From the NCBI GenBank assembly GCA_943354475.1, contig CALRBT010000008.1, positions 1-46,266 on the forward strand: a DNA stretch of 46,266 nt. The letters are read 5' to 3'. The notes below the pieces were generated by a model, which was given only the letters and a program-made list of their open reading frames with translations, did no database searches and had not been told where the DNA came from. Source of the stretch: Parcubacteria group bacterium. Lineage in GTDB: Bacteria; Patescibacteriota; Minisyncoccia; Phycocordibacterales; CALRBT01. Both the position numbers and the translations under genes were made by a program. This document shows positions 37,510 to 45,886 of the stretch, piece by piece; position 1 is the stretch's first letter; the number at the start of each line of letters is the position of its first letter.

Positions 37510-39014
37510 GAAATAATTTTGAAAAAGTTATACGTAGAACAAGGGGGGTCATTCTCATTCAAACACTTGTCTTTGCAACAATTGCCGTCATGATTATTGG
37601 AGGGTTAGTTAGCTGGGCTGGTACAAATATTAAAGTTTCAAAATCTAATCTCAACCGCGAACGTGCGTTTCAAATTGCTGAAGCTGGAATCGAGTACTAT
37701 AGATGGCATCTGGCGCACGCCAACGCTGATTTCCAGGATGGCACTGGAGCTGCTGGACCGTATGTACATAACTTTACTGACAGAGACGGCAATGTTATTG
37801 GACAATTTACCCTCACTATCACCCCACCACCGACAGGGTCAACCAAGGTGACGATACAGTCAGTTGGTAACACAATAGAGCAACCTACAAAAACAAGAAT
37901 GATTACTGCACAGCTCGCCATTCCTTCTCTTGCAAAATACGCGGTTGTGGCAAACGCTAATATGCGATTTGGGGCAGGTACTGAGGTGTTCGGACCAATT
38001 CATTCCAATGGTGGAATCAGGTTTGATGGTTTGGCTCATAATACAATCACGAGTGCTCTTTCGACCTATGATGATCCAGATCATTCCGGCGGAAGTGAGT
38101 TCGGAGTTCACACACACGCTGACTTGCCTCCGCATGTAGCGCCCAATATTCCACCGGACAGTGATTTCACCGATTCCTTTAGATCAGCTGAGGCACCACC
38201 CAGTACCATGTCAGCTCGAGCGGACATCTTCCTTTCAGGAAGACAAGTTGGGGTGCCTGCAGTTGATTTTGCTGGTATCACGACCAATTTATCTACAATA
38301 AAAACAAACGCGCAATCAGCAGGAAAATATTATGCAGCATCGGGTGGGCTTGGTTACTATATTTTACTTAAAACAAACGATACATTTGATATTTACCGAG
38401 TAAATTCACTAACAACGGGAAATGGTCAATGTAATAATTCCCAGACACAAGCACTAGGTCAAACTGGTTGGGGTACGTGGAGTATTAATACTAAGTCACT
38501 CGTAGCTGCCGCTGTACCATTCCCTGCCAATGGACTTGTCTTTGTCGAAGATAATCTTTGGATTGATGGACAAATCAATGGCGCAAGACTTACCATTGCA
38601 GCAGGAAAACTTCCAGATGTCGTTGCGACAAGAAAGAGTATTATCATCAATAGCAATCTACTTTATACAGACTATACTGGATTAGACGCGCTCGCACTCA
38701 TCGCTCAGAGTAATATTAATGCTGGCCTTAGTAGTTTGGCGACACAGAGGATTGATGGCGCACTCATCGCTCAGAATGGAAGGGTTGGGAGGTATTATTA
38801 CAATTCAAATTGCGGCTCTGGATATTTACGAACTGAAATGACGCTTTATGGAATGATTGGCACTAACCAGCGTTATGGATTTGCTTATGGCTCAGTATCG
38901 AGTGGTTACCAGGATCGAAATATTATTTATGATTCAAATCTTCTCTATGCTCCTCCACCAAGTTTCCCTCTAACTTCAAATCAGTACTCGATTGTTTCGT
39001 GGAAAGAGGAATAG
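37506..39014 (+). CDS. PilX-like pilus-associated protein, 502 aa
   Basis: N-terminus RTRGVILIQTLVFATIAVMIIGGLVSWAG gives a pilin-like helix but with Ile/Gln instead of the usual TLIE, closer to PilX N-terminal domains. RERAFQIAEAGIEYYRWHL is the PilX-type continuation. About 150-500 is a large beta-rich region (FGPIHSNGGIRF, INAGLSSLATQRIDGALIAQNGRVG), with the look of a parallel beta-helix or of the polymer-forming type domain in long minor pilins. The last gene of the pilus cluster. Specific role unknown. Confidence 0.85.
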   Translation: MRNNFEKVIRRTRGVILIQTLVFATIAVMIIGGLVSWAGTNIKVSKSNLNRERAFQIAEAGIEYYRWHLAHANADFQDGTGAAGPYVHNFTDRDGNVIGQFTLTITPPPTGSTKVTIQSVGNTIEQPTKTRMITAQLAIPSLAKYAVVANANMRFGAGTEVFGPIHSNGGIRFDGLAHNTITSALSTYDDPDHSGGSEFGVHTHADLPPHVAPNIPPDSDFTDSFRSAEAPPSTMSARADIFLSGRQVGVPAVDFAGITTNLSTIKTNAQSAGKYYAASGGLGYYILLKTNDTFDIYRVNSLTTGNGQCNNSQTQALGQTGWGTWSINTKSLVAAAVPFPANGLVFVEDNLWIDGQINGARLTIAAGKLPDVVATRKSIIINSNLLYTDYTGLDALALIAQSNINAGLSSLATQRIDGALIAQNGRVGRYYYNSNCGSGYLRTEMTLYGMIGTNQRYGFAYGSVSSGYQDRNIIYDSNLLYAPPPSFPLTSNQYSIVSWKEE

Positions 39015-39017
39015 CTC

Positions 39018-39106
39018 GCTTTGTTAATTTTAAAACGCACATAAATTCTGACGAATTTTGCTATACTCGGCTACCCGCCTCCGTAACATTTTAAAATTAA
39101 CAAAGC
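39018..39106. repeat. 18-bp perfect inverted repeat enclosing a promoter-like site
   Basis: GCTTTGTTAATTTTAAAA (39018-39035) is exactly inverted at 39089-39106. Between the arms is TGCTATACT (extended -10). It can act as the terminator of the pilus operon (arm starts 4 nt after the stop codon) but has an unusually long 53-nt loop. The remaining 39107-39249 stretch shows nothing I recognise. Confidence 0.6.
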
Positions 39107-39249
39107 TCGTAGAGGTGTTGAAACCAATGTGCTAAGTGTCCGTCTGCGCAAGGCACTAAAATCTCAAAGACTCGCACTGTATTGTTTGGAACACAGGTAA
39201 TCCTTTGCATAACTTGATGGTTTAGGACCGCTAAATATGTTCGTATATT

Positions 39250-39278
39250 TTGACAAAATGCATAATAAAATGTACTAT
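39250..39278 (+). promoter_or_regulatory. Promoter of the M16 peptidase gene
   Basis: TTGACA, 17 nt, TACTAT. Leader of about 70 nt with GGAAG before the ATG at 39355. Confidence 0.7.
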
Positions 39279-39354
39279 ACAAAATAGAAAACAGTAAAGG
39301 TTAAGACACAGTTCTAGGCTAGCTCAACAAAAAACAACGAAAGGAAGTCTTCCG

Positions 39355-40614
39355 ATGTGGGATCCGTATGCAGAATTCCAAACAACAGTTTTACCGAATG
39401 GTTTAACTATCCACGTGGCTACATGGCCAGGACGTTCGATGCAAGCCATCGGGTGTCTCATTCATGGCGGTGCTAGAAGTGATCCGGTTGGTCTTGAAGG
39501 ACTTGCTCACTTTGTTGAGCATATGGTTTCAGAAAATGTAGGAATTACCGTGGATGAAATTAAGGCGTTTTTTGAAGACTGTGGGGGTGACATCGAATTA
39601 GGTTCTACTGGAATTCTTGGCACAAAATACTTTTTTGCTGTTCCCGCTGAAAATGAAACGGTTAAACAAGCCTTTGAAATTTTCGGTAAGATGCTTTTAC
39701 ATGGTCAGTTAACAAAACTAATCGAAAGAGAGAGAAGGGTGATTCATGGAGAATTTCTCAAAAACTACCCTTCTGAAGTCTCTCTTATTGTCCCGAGGCG
39801 GAGAAGGCAGGCTCTCCATTCAGATTCCTGGTTTGGGCGGTTTACCTCACTTCTTGGAGATCCTAATTCGATTGGAAGGGTAACATAAAAGAATCTCCAG
39901 GAGCACTACGACAGACATTACACCCCAGCAAATATGAGTATTGTCTGTGTTGGTGGTATGGAAAGTGCGGAGTTGGTCGAACTAATTTCCAACAGTCCTT
40001 TTGCAGTCAATAAGCCTGGGGCGAGGACATTGTTACCAGATTTCCTAATGACGGTTCCATCGCCATCTGAAAGTATGTATGTTTTTGAGAGATCAAAACA
40101 TTATACTTCGGAAGAACCTCATAAAGTGGGAGGGTGGAAAAGTGCCGCACGAATTCCAGGCGGACTTAATCGTCAAGCAGTGAGATTTATTGCAGAGGTA
40201 CTTTACAGGGAATTATTTAGAGAAATCCGAGAATCTCGTTCGTGGACGTACGGTGTTGATACTGATGCTTGGTTCTTAGGTGATTTCTGGGAGTTCACTA
40301 TTGATTGTGGTGATCTTCCGATTGATGTATTAGATCAAGTTGAAGATGTTGTAGGCGGCATAATCACTTCACTGGGAAATCAAGCTCATCTTTTTGAACA
40401 ACAACGACACCGCGCCCTGACAAAGACATTGATGGTGGATTTGTCTTGCAGTCAGTTTTGCGGGGATGTTGTAAATACTCTTACTCGTCGTCAACGAATA
40501 ATTTCACTCGCTGAGTACAGAGAGGAATTAGAAAAAGTTACTATGGATGATATTCGTGATGTCTTGGACTGGCTTCGGCGAGAACAGCGATGGACACTTA
40601 TCGTAAAGCCGTGA
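39355..40614 (+). pseudogene. M16 family metallopeptidase interrupted by one in-frame TAA
   Basis: M16 (pitrilysin/mitochondrial processing peptidase-like) zinc protease. The N-terminal half has the inverted zinc motif HFVEH (about 52-56) with the third ligand Glu in ERRVIHGEF. At 39886-39888 a TAA follows GRVT; the same frame then continues KNLQEHYDRHYTPANMSIVCVGGM, the usual junction of M16 domains, and runs to TGA at 40612. No frameshift is needed, so a single nonsense change (or readthrough, or a sequencing error) splits an otherwise intact gene of about 419 codons. The downstream part has an internal ATG at 39934 without a Shine-Dalgarno. Promoter, GGAAG and terminator are all present. 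Confidence 0.85.
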
Positions 40615-40626
40615 TACTCAATTTAA

Positions 40627-40663
40627 AAGCCGCGCCTAATGTGGAAACACGTAGGCGCGGCTT
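40627..40663 (+). terminator. Terminator of the M16 gene
   Basis: AAGCCGCGCCTA pairs with TAGGCGCGGCTT, with a GTG/CAC top and a GAAA loop, 12 nt after the stop codon. Confidence 0.8.
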
Positions 40664-40716
40664 GACTGTTTCTTGAGCGCTTTACCTCGACAAGTTTTTA
40701 TAGAGATATCCCTCTG

Positions 40717-40725
40717 TGATAGAAT
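40717..40725 (+). promoter_or_regulatory. Extended -10 promoter of tpiA (leaderless)
   Basis: TGATAGAAT, 6 nt before the tpiA ATG. Confidence 0.6.
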
Positions 40726-40731
40726 ATCCCT

Positions 40732-41520
40732 ATGATACAAAAAATTCTTATTGCTAATTGGAAAATGAATCCGTCTTCGTTAGCGCAGGCTAAGGCACTG
40801 GTTACTGAAATAAAAAAAGCAAGCAAGGTGTTTGGTGAAAGCCTTGTTGTGATTGCTCCGCCAACAATTTATCTAGGTGAGGTTCAAAAAATTATCGCAA
40901 AGTCAAAACTTCTTCTCGGTGCGCAAAATGTTTCAGCTGAGAAAGAAGGTGCCCAAACAGGGGAGACTTCGGCTGGAATGCTCAAGGATGCTAAGGTGGA
41001 ATACATTATCATTGGTCACTCTGAACGGCGAGCGAAAGGAGAGAGTGACGAGGTAATTAATAGAAAAGTAATTGCAGTTACGGACCTCGCAATGACCGCA
41101 GTTCTCTGCATTGGTGAGCGTATCAGAGACGATGAAGGTCAGTATTTTGAATTTTTACATGGGCAGATCAAAAGTGGTCTTAAAAAACTTTCTCCGAAAA
41201 TGACGAAGAGTTTGGTTATTGCATATGAACCAATTTGGGCAATTGGCAAAGACGCAAAACGGGCAGTTCGCAAAGAAGAACTCCACGAGATGACAATTTT
41301 TATTCGTAAAGCTCTCCTTGAGCTTTATGGAAAGAGTCTCGCTTATAAGATTCCCGTTATCTATGGGGGTTCTGTTGATTTAAACAACGTTGGAGACTTT
41401 CTGCATGGTGGTATGGTTGATGGTTTTTTAATTGGAAGAGCAAGTCTCGACGCTAAAGTGTTTACAGAAATGGTTGCCATTACAAAAAGCTCTGGATCGC
41501 CAAAAATTGTAAAAGTTTAA
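40732..41520 (+). CDS. tpiA: Triosephosphate isomerase
   Basis: Interconverts glyceraldehyde 3-phosphate and dihydroxyacetone phosphate in glycolysis. 262 aa TIM barrel with the substrate Lys in ANWKMNP (about 8-14), His in IIGHSERR (about 96-103), catalytic Glu in AYEPIWAIG (about 168-176) and phosphate-binding YGGSVDLNNV. All active-site residues are kept. It starts a two-gene unit with pgk (12 bp apart); predicted leaderless. Confidence 0.97.
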   Translation: MIQKILIANWKMNPSSLAQAKALVTEIKKASKVFGESLVVIAPPTIYLGEVQKIIAKSKLLLGAQNVSAEKEGAQTGETSAGMLKDAKVEYIIIGHSERRAKGESDEVINRKVIAVTDLAMTAVLCIGERIRDDEGQYFEFLHGQIKSGLKKLSPKMTKSLVIAYEPIWAIGKDAKRAVRKEELHEMTIFIRKALLELYGKSLAYKIPVIYGGSVDLNNVGDFLHGGMVDGFLIGRASLDAKVFTEMVAITKSSGSPKIVKV

Positions 41521-41532
41521 CACATTACTTAT

Positions 41533-42678
41533 ATGGAACTACCAAAAATTCAAAGTGTCACTGATTTAGTCGGAAAGCGAGTATTGCTTCGTCTTGATCT
41601 CAATGTGCCTATTGAGAACGGTGTTATTAAAGATGACTTTCGTCTAAAAAAATCTTTGGCAACACTCGATTTTCTTCGAAATAAACAAGTTAAGGTGATT
41701 ATTGTTAGTCACAGTGAATCAGGACTCTCTCACTCGCTCCATCCAGTTTTTGATTATCTCTCCAAATCTCACTTGATGCGATTCATTCCAGACTTTACCT
41801 CAAGCGAAGGAACACAAATGCTAAAAGATATGCAGACTGATGAGGTGGTGATGATTGAAAATATCCGTCAGTATCATGGTGAAATGGAGAATGACCCAGC
41901 TTTTGCAAAGTCGCTGGCTGACTTCGCTGATATTTATGTCAACGATGCATTCTCTGTTTCGCACCGCGAGCACGCAACAATTGTTGGTTTGCCAAAACTG
42001 CTTCCATCATACTGTGGCCTACTCTTTCAAAAAGAAGTTGAAGAGTTAAGTAAAGTGCTCACTCCACCACACCCATTCCTTTTTATTCTCGGTGGTGCCA
42101 AATTTAGAACGAAAATGCCGGTAATCAAAAAATATCTCGATATCGCAAACTTTGTTTTTATCGGTGGTGCACTTGCTCATCCAGTTTGGAGTAGTATGGG
42201 TTATGAGATGGGAGATTCTATTATGCCGGATAGTGATGTTGGTCTCGATTTAGAATTTACAAAAAATAACGAAAAATTATGTTTACCAGTTGATGCGAGT
42301 GTCGAGACTTCTGACGGATTGGTTTCTAAGAATCCAAACCAGATCAAACCAGGTGAAATTATTTCAGATGCTGGTCCACTCACCCTCCGTAAACTCGCAG
42401 CTTTGATTAAGGTTTCAAAATTTATTGTATGGAATGGCCCACTCGGTAATTATGAAAAAGGATTTAAAGCAGGAACACTTGAACTAGCACGTTTGATTAT
42501 GGAGAGCGATGCACAATCCATTATTGGAGGAGGGGATACCTTGGCGGTGGTTGATGAGCTCCAAGCCGAAGACAAGTTCTCTTTTGTTTCAACCGGTGGT
42601 GGTGCTCTGCTTGATTTCCTTGCGCAAGGTGGAACACTTCCTGGAATTGAGGCGCTACTGGCGAGTCCTAAACGATAA
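41533..42678 (+). CDS. pgk: Phosphoglycerate kinase
   Basis: Makes ATP from 1,3-bisphosphoglycerate. 381 aa, slightly short. RLDLNVPIENGVIKDDFRL, ENIRQY, VNDAFSVSHREHATIVG and GGAKFRTKM match the family, as do the C-terminal nucleotide motifs IGGGDTLAVVDE and VSTGGGALLDFL. The substrate-loop SHLGRP is replaced by SHSESGLSHSL, so the Arg usually found there is absent and the loop is shortened; other substrate arginines remain. Co-transcribed with tpiA. Confidence 0.96.
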   Translation: MELPKIQSVTDLVGKRVLLRLDLNVPIENGVIKDDFRLKKSLATLDFLRNKQVKVIIVSHSESGLSHSLHPVFDYLSKSHLMRFIPDFTSSEGTQMLKDMQTDEVVMIENIRQYHGEMENDPAFAKSLADFADIYVNDAFSVSHREHATIVGLPKLLPSYCGLLFQKEVEELSKVLTPPHPFLFILGGAKFRTKMPVIKKYLDIANFVFIGGALAHPVWSSMGYEMGDSIMPDSDVGLDLEFTKNNEKLCLPVDASVETSDGLVSKNPNQIKPGEIISDAGPLTLRKLAALIKVSKFIVWNGPLGNYEKGFKAGTLELARLIMESDAQSIIGGGDTLAVVDELQAEDKFSFVSTGGGALLDFLAQGGTLPGIEALLASPKR

Positions 42679-42699
42679 TTATTTTTTGGGGAATTGTTT

Positions 42700-42726
42700 A
42701 AGGTCATCCGCGACGCGGATGACCTT
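42700..42726. terminator. Terminator after pgk
   Basis: 12-bp stem AAGGTCATCCGC with GCGGATGACCTT around GAC, followed by TTT. Also usable for the convergent 47-aa gene, whose stop lies 5 nt away. Confidence 0.85.
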
Positions 42727-42730
42727 TTAC

Positions 42731-42874
42731 CTATCCCCTCATTTCGTTTGCATCAATGTGGGAACTTCGATAAGGTCCTACTCGGTCCTCCTTTTTTCTT
42801 GTGTCAGAGAGTGGGAACGGAAACATTGCAACACTGTCAGGATTGTAGCAGAACGAACAGAACATCTTACGCAT
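42731..42874 (-). CDS. Small protein with a CxxC motif, 47 aa
   Basis: Reads MRKMFCSFCYNPDSVAMFPF, then a charged stretch TRKKEDRVGPYR and the end DANEMRG. One CSFC pair could bind metal as a dimer or be redox-active. Start is firm: AGGAG lies about 9 nt before the ATG, TATAAT is about 38 nt upstream, and the terminator at 42700-42726 follows the stop directly. No family recognised. Confidence 0.6.
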   Translation of the reverse strand: MRKMFCSFCYNPDSVAMFPFPLSDTRKKEDRVGPYRSSHIDANEMRG

Positions 42875-42911
42875 GAGGATCTCTCCTATTTCTCTGCCAG
42901 AACTTTACTTT

Positions 42912-42940
42912 ATTATAAGTGTAAATACTAGCTAGTATTT
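42912..42940 (-). promoter_or_regulatory. Promoter with 18-bp palindrome upstream of the 47-aa gene
   Basis: Minus-strand -10 TATAAT at 42912-42917. AAATACTAGCTAGTATTT (42923-42940) is a perfect 18-bp palindrome covering the spacer/-35 area and touching the pyrH stop codon. Likely an operator. Confidence 0.5.
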
Positions 42941-43656
42941 TATATTTCGCTCACTAGCGTCCCCACTTCTTCACCTTGGATGATTCGCTTGATGTTTCCG
43001 TGGGTAAGGAGGTCAAAGATTCGAATCGGGAGTTTGTGGTCCATCGCAAGAGAGATAGCGGCATTATCCATCACGGATATGTGCTCGTCTTTAAGTACAT
43101 CGAGGTAAGAAATTTTGTGAATCTTGTCTGCATCGGGAAATTCGCGAGGATCTTTGGTGTACACACCGTCGACTTTGGTAGCTTTGAGGACAATATCACA
43201 ATCAAGTTCGAGAGCGGCAGATACGGCCGCTGTGTCGGTGGTTACATAGGGGTTTCCTGTCCCTCCACCAATAATGACGACACGACCTTTCTCAAGATGT
43301 CTAATGGCACGTCGTCTAATAAACGGTTCAGCAACACTCTCAATCCGGAGTCTGGTTTGAAGTCGTGCTGGTTGACCAAAATGTTCAAGAATATCAACCA
43401 GCGCCATACCATTCATAATCGTTGCCAGCATTCCCATATAGTCGGCTGTGGCCCGCTCAATCATTTTTTCGCTTTTTGCAACTGTTGCTCCACGAAGGAA
43501 GTTTCCACCACCAACAACAACGACAATTTCTGCTTTTGTTTCAGTAACGACCTCTTTGAGCTCTTGGGCCAGGGCTCTAATAAAATCAGTGTCGATACCA
43601 AATCCTTGTTCTCCTGCAAATTGTTCGCCAGAAAGTTTTAAGAGGAGTCGTTTCAT
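42940..43656 (-). CDS. pyrH: Uridylate kinase (UMP kinase)
   Basis: Phosphorylates UMP in pyrimidine nucleotide synthesis. From the ATG at 43656 it has 238 aa, the family length; a longer open frame upstream overlaps the HIT gene and is not credible. Motifs: KRLLLKLSGEQFAG (1-15), VVVGGGNFLRGA (about 51-62), ADYMGMLATIMNGMAL, GGGTGNPYVTTDTAA (about 129-143) and KATKVDGVYTKDPRE. The gene follows the HIT gene by 17 bp. Confidence 0.96.
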   Translation of the reverse strand: MKRLLLKLSGEQFAGEQGFGIDTDFIRALAQELKEVVTETKAEIVVVVGGGNFLRGATVAKSEKMIERATADYMGMLATIMNGMALVDILEHFGQPARLQTRLRIESVAEPFIRRRAIRHLEKGRVVIIGGGTGNPYVTTDTAAVSAALELDCDIVLKATKVDGVYTKDPREFPDADKIHKISYLDVLKDEHISVMDNAAISLAMDHKLPIRIFDLLTHGNIKRIIQGEEVGTLVSEI

Positions 43657-43673
43657 AATTAGCAGTTTCTTAA

Positions 43674-44087
43674 TTATTTTATAAGTGTTGATTGTATCTT
43701 CATTGCAATCTCCCGCATTTCTTCGACAGGTTTCGTCACTCCCTGCCACTCTTGGTGACCATCTCCGTCAAAGCGAGGAATAAGATGAAAATGTGTGTGA
43801 AAAATTGTTTGTCCAGCACTTGCATCACTATTATTGATGAGGTTGATACCGGTAGCACCGGAAGCCTTTTTTACAGCAATTGCAAGCTTCTTTGAAGCTG
43901 TGATGACTGTCGCAAGATCGTCATCTGTCGCTTCATAAAGATTTTCAGAATGCGTCTTTGGTACGACAAGTGTGTGTCCAGGGTTGACCGGACTAATTGA
44001 AAGGAATGCTACAACAGCAGCGTCCTCATAGATAACAATAGCTGGAATTTCTTTGCGGATTATCTTGCAAAATAGACAGTCATTCAT
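43674..44087 (-). CDS. HIT family protein (histidine triad hydrolase)
   Basis: 137 aa from the ATG at 44087 (MNDCLFCKII). HIT proteins hydrolyse nucleoside phosphoramidates or similar nucleotide conjugates. Zinc-site start CLFCK, the SPVNPGHTLVVPKTHSENLYE segment, and the triad HTHFHLIPRF near 96-105 are all present. Upstream in-frame residues run through the recJ promoter and are non-coding. A TATACT box lies 8 nt before the ATG. Forms an operon with pyrH. Confidence 0.94.
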   Translation of the reverse strand: MNDCLFCKIIRKEIPAIVIYEDAAVVAFLSISPVNPGHTLVVPKTHSENLYEATDDDLATVITASKKLAIAVKKASGATGINLINNSDASAGQTIFHTHFHLIPRFDGDGHQEWQGVTKPVEEMREIAMKIQSTLIK

Positions 44088-44093
44088 TGAAGT

Positions 44094-44110
44094 ACAGTAT
44101 ATGTTAAAAT
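44094..44110. promoter_or_regulatory. Overlapping divergent promoters of the HIT gene and recJ
   Basis: TGTTAAAAT (44102-44110) is the extended -10 of recJ, 7 nt before its ATG; AGTATA on the same DNA (TATACT on the minus strand) is the HIT -10, 8 nt before its ATG. Only 30 bp separate the two start codons, so both mRNAs have almost no leader and cannot be fired independently. Confidence 0.55.
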
Positions 44111-44117
44111 TGCCAAG

Positions 44118-45851
44118 ATGAAAAATAGTATTAAAAATTATCAAGTTGCGACAGGTCTCGATAGAGAAGTTGATGAACAACTCTCTGAGTATCCGGAATT
44201 TGTGCGAAAGTTGCTGGCTAGGCGCGGGGTTGATACAAAAGAAAAAGCCTATGCGTTTCTTAATCCAAATTATGATGAGCAAGTTCATGACCCATTTTTA
44301 ATTAAAGACATGGATAAAGCGGTGATGCGAATTTTACTTGCAATAAAAAACGAAGAAAAAATAATCATCTATAGTGATTATGATCACGACGGAATTCCTG
44401 GCGGAGTAATCCTCCATGATTTTTTTAAGAAGATTGGGTACAAACATTTTTCAAATTACATTCCACACCGTCATCTGGAAGGATACGGACTGCACATAAA
44501 AGCTATTGAAGAATTTGCAAAATCAGGTGCGACACTACTCATTACAGTGGACTGTGGTATTAGTGACTACGATCAAGTTGAAAGGGCTAATGAACTTGGA
44601 ATCGATATGATTATTACTGATCACCATTTAACTCCAGAGATTTTGCCAAAAGCCTTTGCGATTTTAAATTCAAAACAACCAGGAGATACCTATCCATACG
44701 ATATGCTTTGTGGTTCCGGAGTCGCGTTCAAGTTGGTGCAAGGGCTCGTTGCGCGAGGAGATTTTAACCTAGTTGTCGGCTGGGAAAAGTGGCTCCTCGA
44801 TTTAGTTGCGCTTGGCACGGTTGCTGATATGGTACCCCTCCAAGGTGAGAATCGGGCACTCGCACATTATGGGTTACAAGTGATGCGGAAGTCACCAAGG
44901 ATTGGTTTAACAAAATTGCTTCGCAAGATGAAGATGCGACAAGACAGTATTACTGAAGATGATATTGGATTTATGCTCGCTCCACGTATTAATGCCGCTT
45001 CGAGAATGGGGGAGCCAGCACTTGCTTTTGATATGTTATCGACAAGTGATGAAGTGGTCGCTGATCGTGTTACAGGAGCGCTTGAGAAACTAAACGATGA
45101 GCGCAAAGGGGTGGTTGCATCAATGGTTAAGGAGATAAAACATATTTTAGAAAAACGAGAGGTAAGTAGTAAACTTCCGGCTATCATTGTGATGGGTAAT
45201 CCGCTCTGGCGACCAGGACTTCTAGGCCTCACTGCAAACACGGTGATGGAAAGTTTTGGAAGACCTGTATTTCTGTGGGGCCGTGGTGGAGGAGAGGATC
45301 TCAAGGGGTCTTGTAGATCGGATGGAGATATCGATATTGTTGCACTCATGGCTTCCGTTGATAGAGAGGTGATCATAGAGTACGGCGGGCACAAAATGGC
45401 GGGTGGTTTCAGTGTTAGTCACGAGAAGATTCATCTCCTCGAGTCCTCGTTAATCGAAAAATATGAGCTCCATCGATCTAGTAATCAAGATAAAAAAGAA
45501 ATAATCCTCGACGACAAACTGCTTCTCGAGCAGGTTAACTGGAATACGTATGGGTTGATTGAGAGGCTCGCTCCGTTTGGAATGGATAACCCAAAACCAA
45601 CATTTCTCTTTGAAGGAATTAGGGTTTCTGCAATGAAACGATTTGGCAAGGTGGCAAATCATCTTGAACTCTCTTTTCAAAACGAAAATGGAAAGAAGAT
45701 TGTTGCGATTGGTTTTTTTATGAACGAGGAAAGTTTCGGAATCTTTCCTATTGAAGTGGGATCAAAAATAAATTTAGTGGCTACTCTTGAAAAATCAACA
45801 TTTAGGAATTTTCCTGAATTACGACTGAGGATTATTGATGTTGTTATCTAG
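44118..45851 (+). CDS. recJ: Single-stranded-DNA exonuclease RecJ
   Basis: 5' to 3' ssDNA exonuclease for recombination and mismatch/base-excision repair. 577 aa. DHH-domain motifs: IIIYSDYDHDGIPGG (about 75-89), LLITVDCGISDYD, the DHH signature ITDHHLTPE (about 170-178), CGSGVAFKL and LVALGTVADMVPL. The DHHA1 domain has IEYGGHKMAGGFSVS (about 420-434), and the C-terminal OB fold follows (NPKPTFLFEGIRV onward). In YDHDGIPGG, the usual Asp-Ala-Asp reads Asp-His-Asp, still metal-compatible. Confidence 0.95.
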   Translation: MKNSIKNYQVATGLDREVDEQLSEYPEFVRKLLARRGVDTKEKAYAFLNPNYDEQVHDPFLIKDMDKAVMRILLAIKNEEKIIIYSDYDHDGIPGGVILHDFFKKIGYKHFSNYIPHRHLEGYGLHIKAIEEFAKSGATLLITVDCGISDYDQVERANELGIDMIITDHHLTPEILPKAFAILNSKQPGDTYPYDMLCGSGVAFKLVQGLVARGDFNLVVGWEKWLLDLVALGTVADMVPLQGENRALAHYGLQVMRKSPRIGLTKLLRKMKMRQDSITEDDIGFMLAPRINAASRMGEPALAFDMLSTSDEVVADRVTGALEKLNDERKGVVASMVKEIKHILEKREVSSKLPAIIVMGNPLWRPGLLGLTANTVMESFGRPVFLWGRGGGEDLKGSCRSDGDIDIVALMASVDREVIIEYGGHKMAGGFSVSHEKIHLLESSLIEKYELHRSSNQDKKEIILDDKLLLEQVNWNTYGLIERLAPFGMDNPKPTFLFEGIRVSAMKRFGKVANHLELSFQNENGKKIVAIGFFMNEESFGIFPIEVGSKINLVATLEKSTFRNFPELRLRIIDVVI

Positions 45852-45867
45852 CTTCGTATCAGGGCTT

Positions 45868-45876
45868 TGTTATACT
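45868..45876 (+). promoter_or_regulatory. Extended -10 promoter of rnhA
   Basis: TGTTATACT, ATG 10 nt later; leader of only a few nt. Confidence 0.5.
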
Positions 45877-45886
45877 GTTGAAATAT

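Noticed and set aside
39097-39282. 61-aa minus-strand frame before the M16 gene
   Set aside because: Its 5' end lies over the M16 promoter, it ends in the inverted repeat, and no ribosome site or family is seen.
39886-39888. Reassigned TAA codon
   Set aside because: Every other gene here ends normally at TAA, TAG or TGA, so one in-frame TAA does not indicate a changed code.
43657-43749. N-terminal extension of PyrH
   Set aside because: It overlaps the end of the HIT gene; MKRLLLKLSGE is the family start.
44088-44288. N-terminal extension of the HIT protein
   Set aside because: It would cover the divergent recJ promoter and recJ coding sequence; MNDCLFCK is the normal HIT start.
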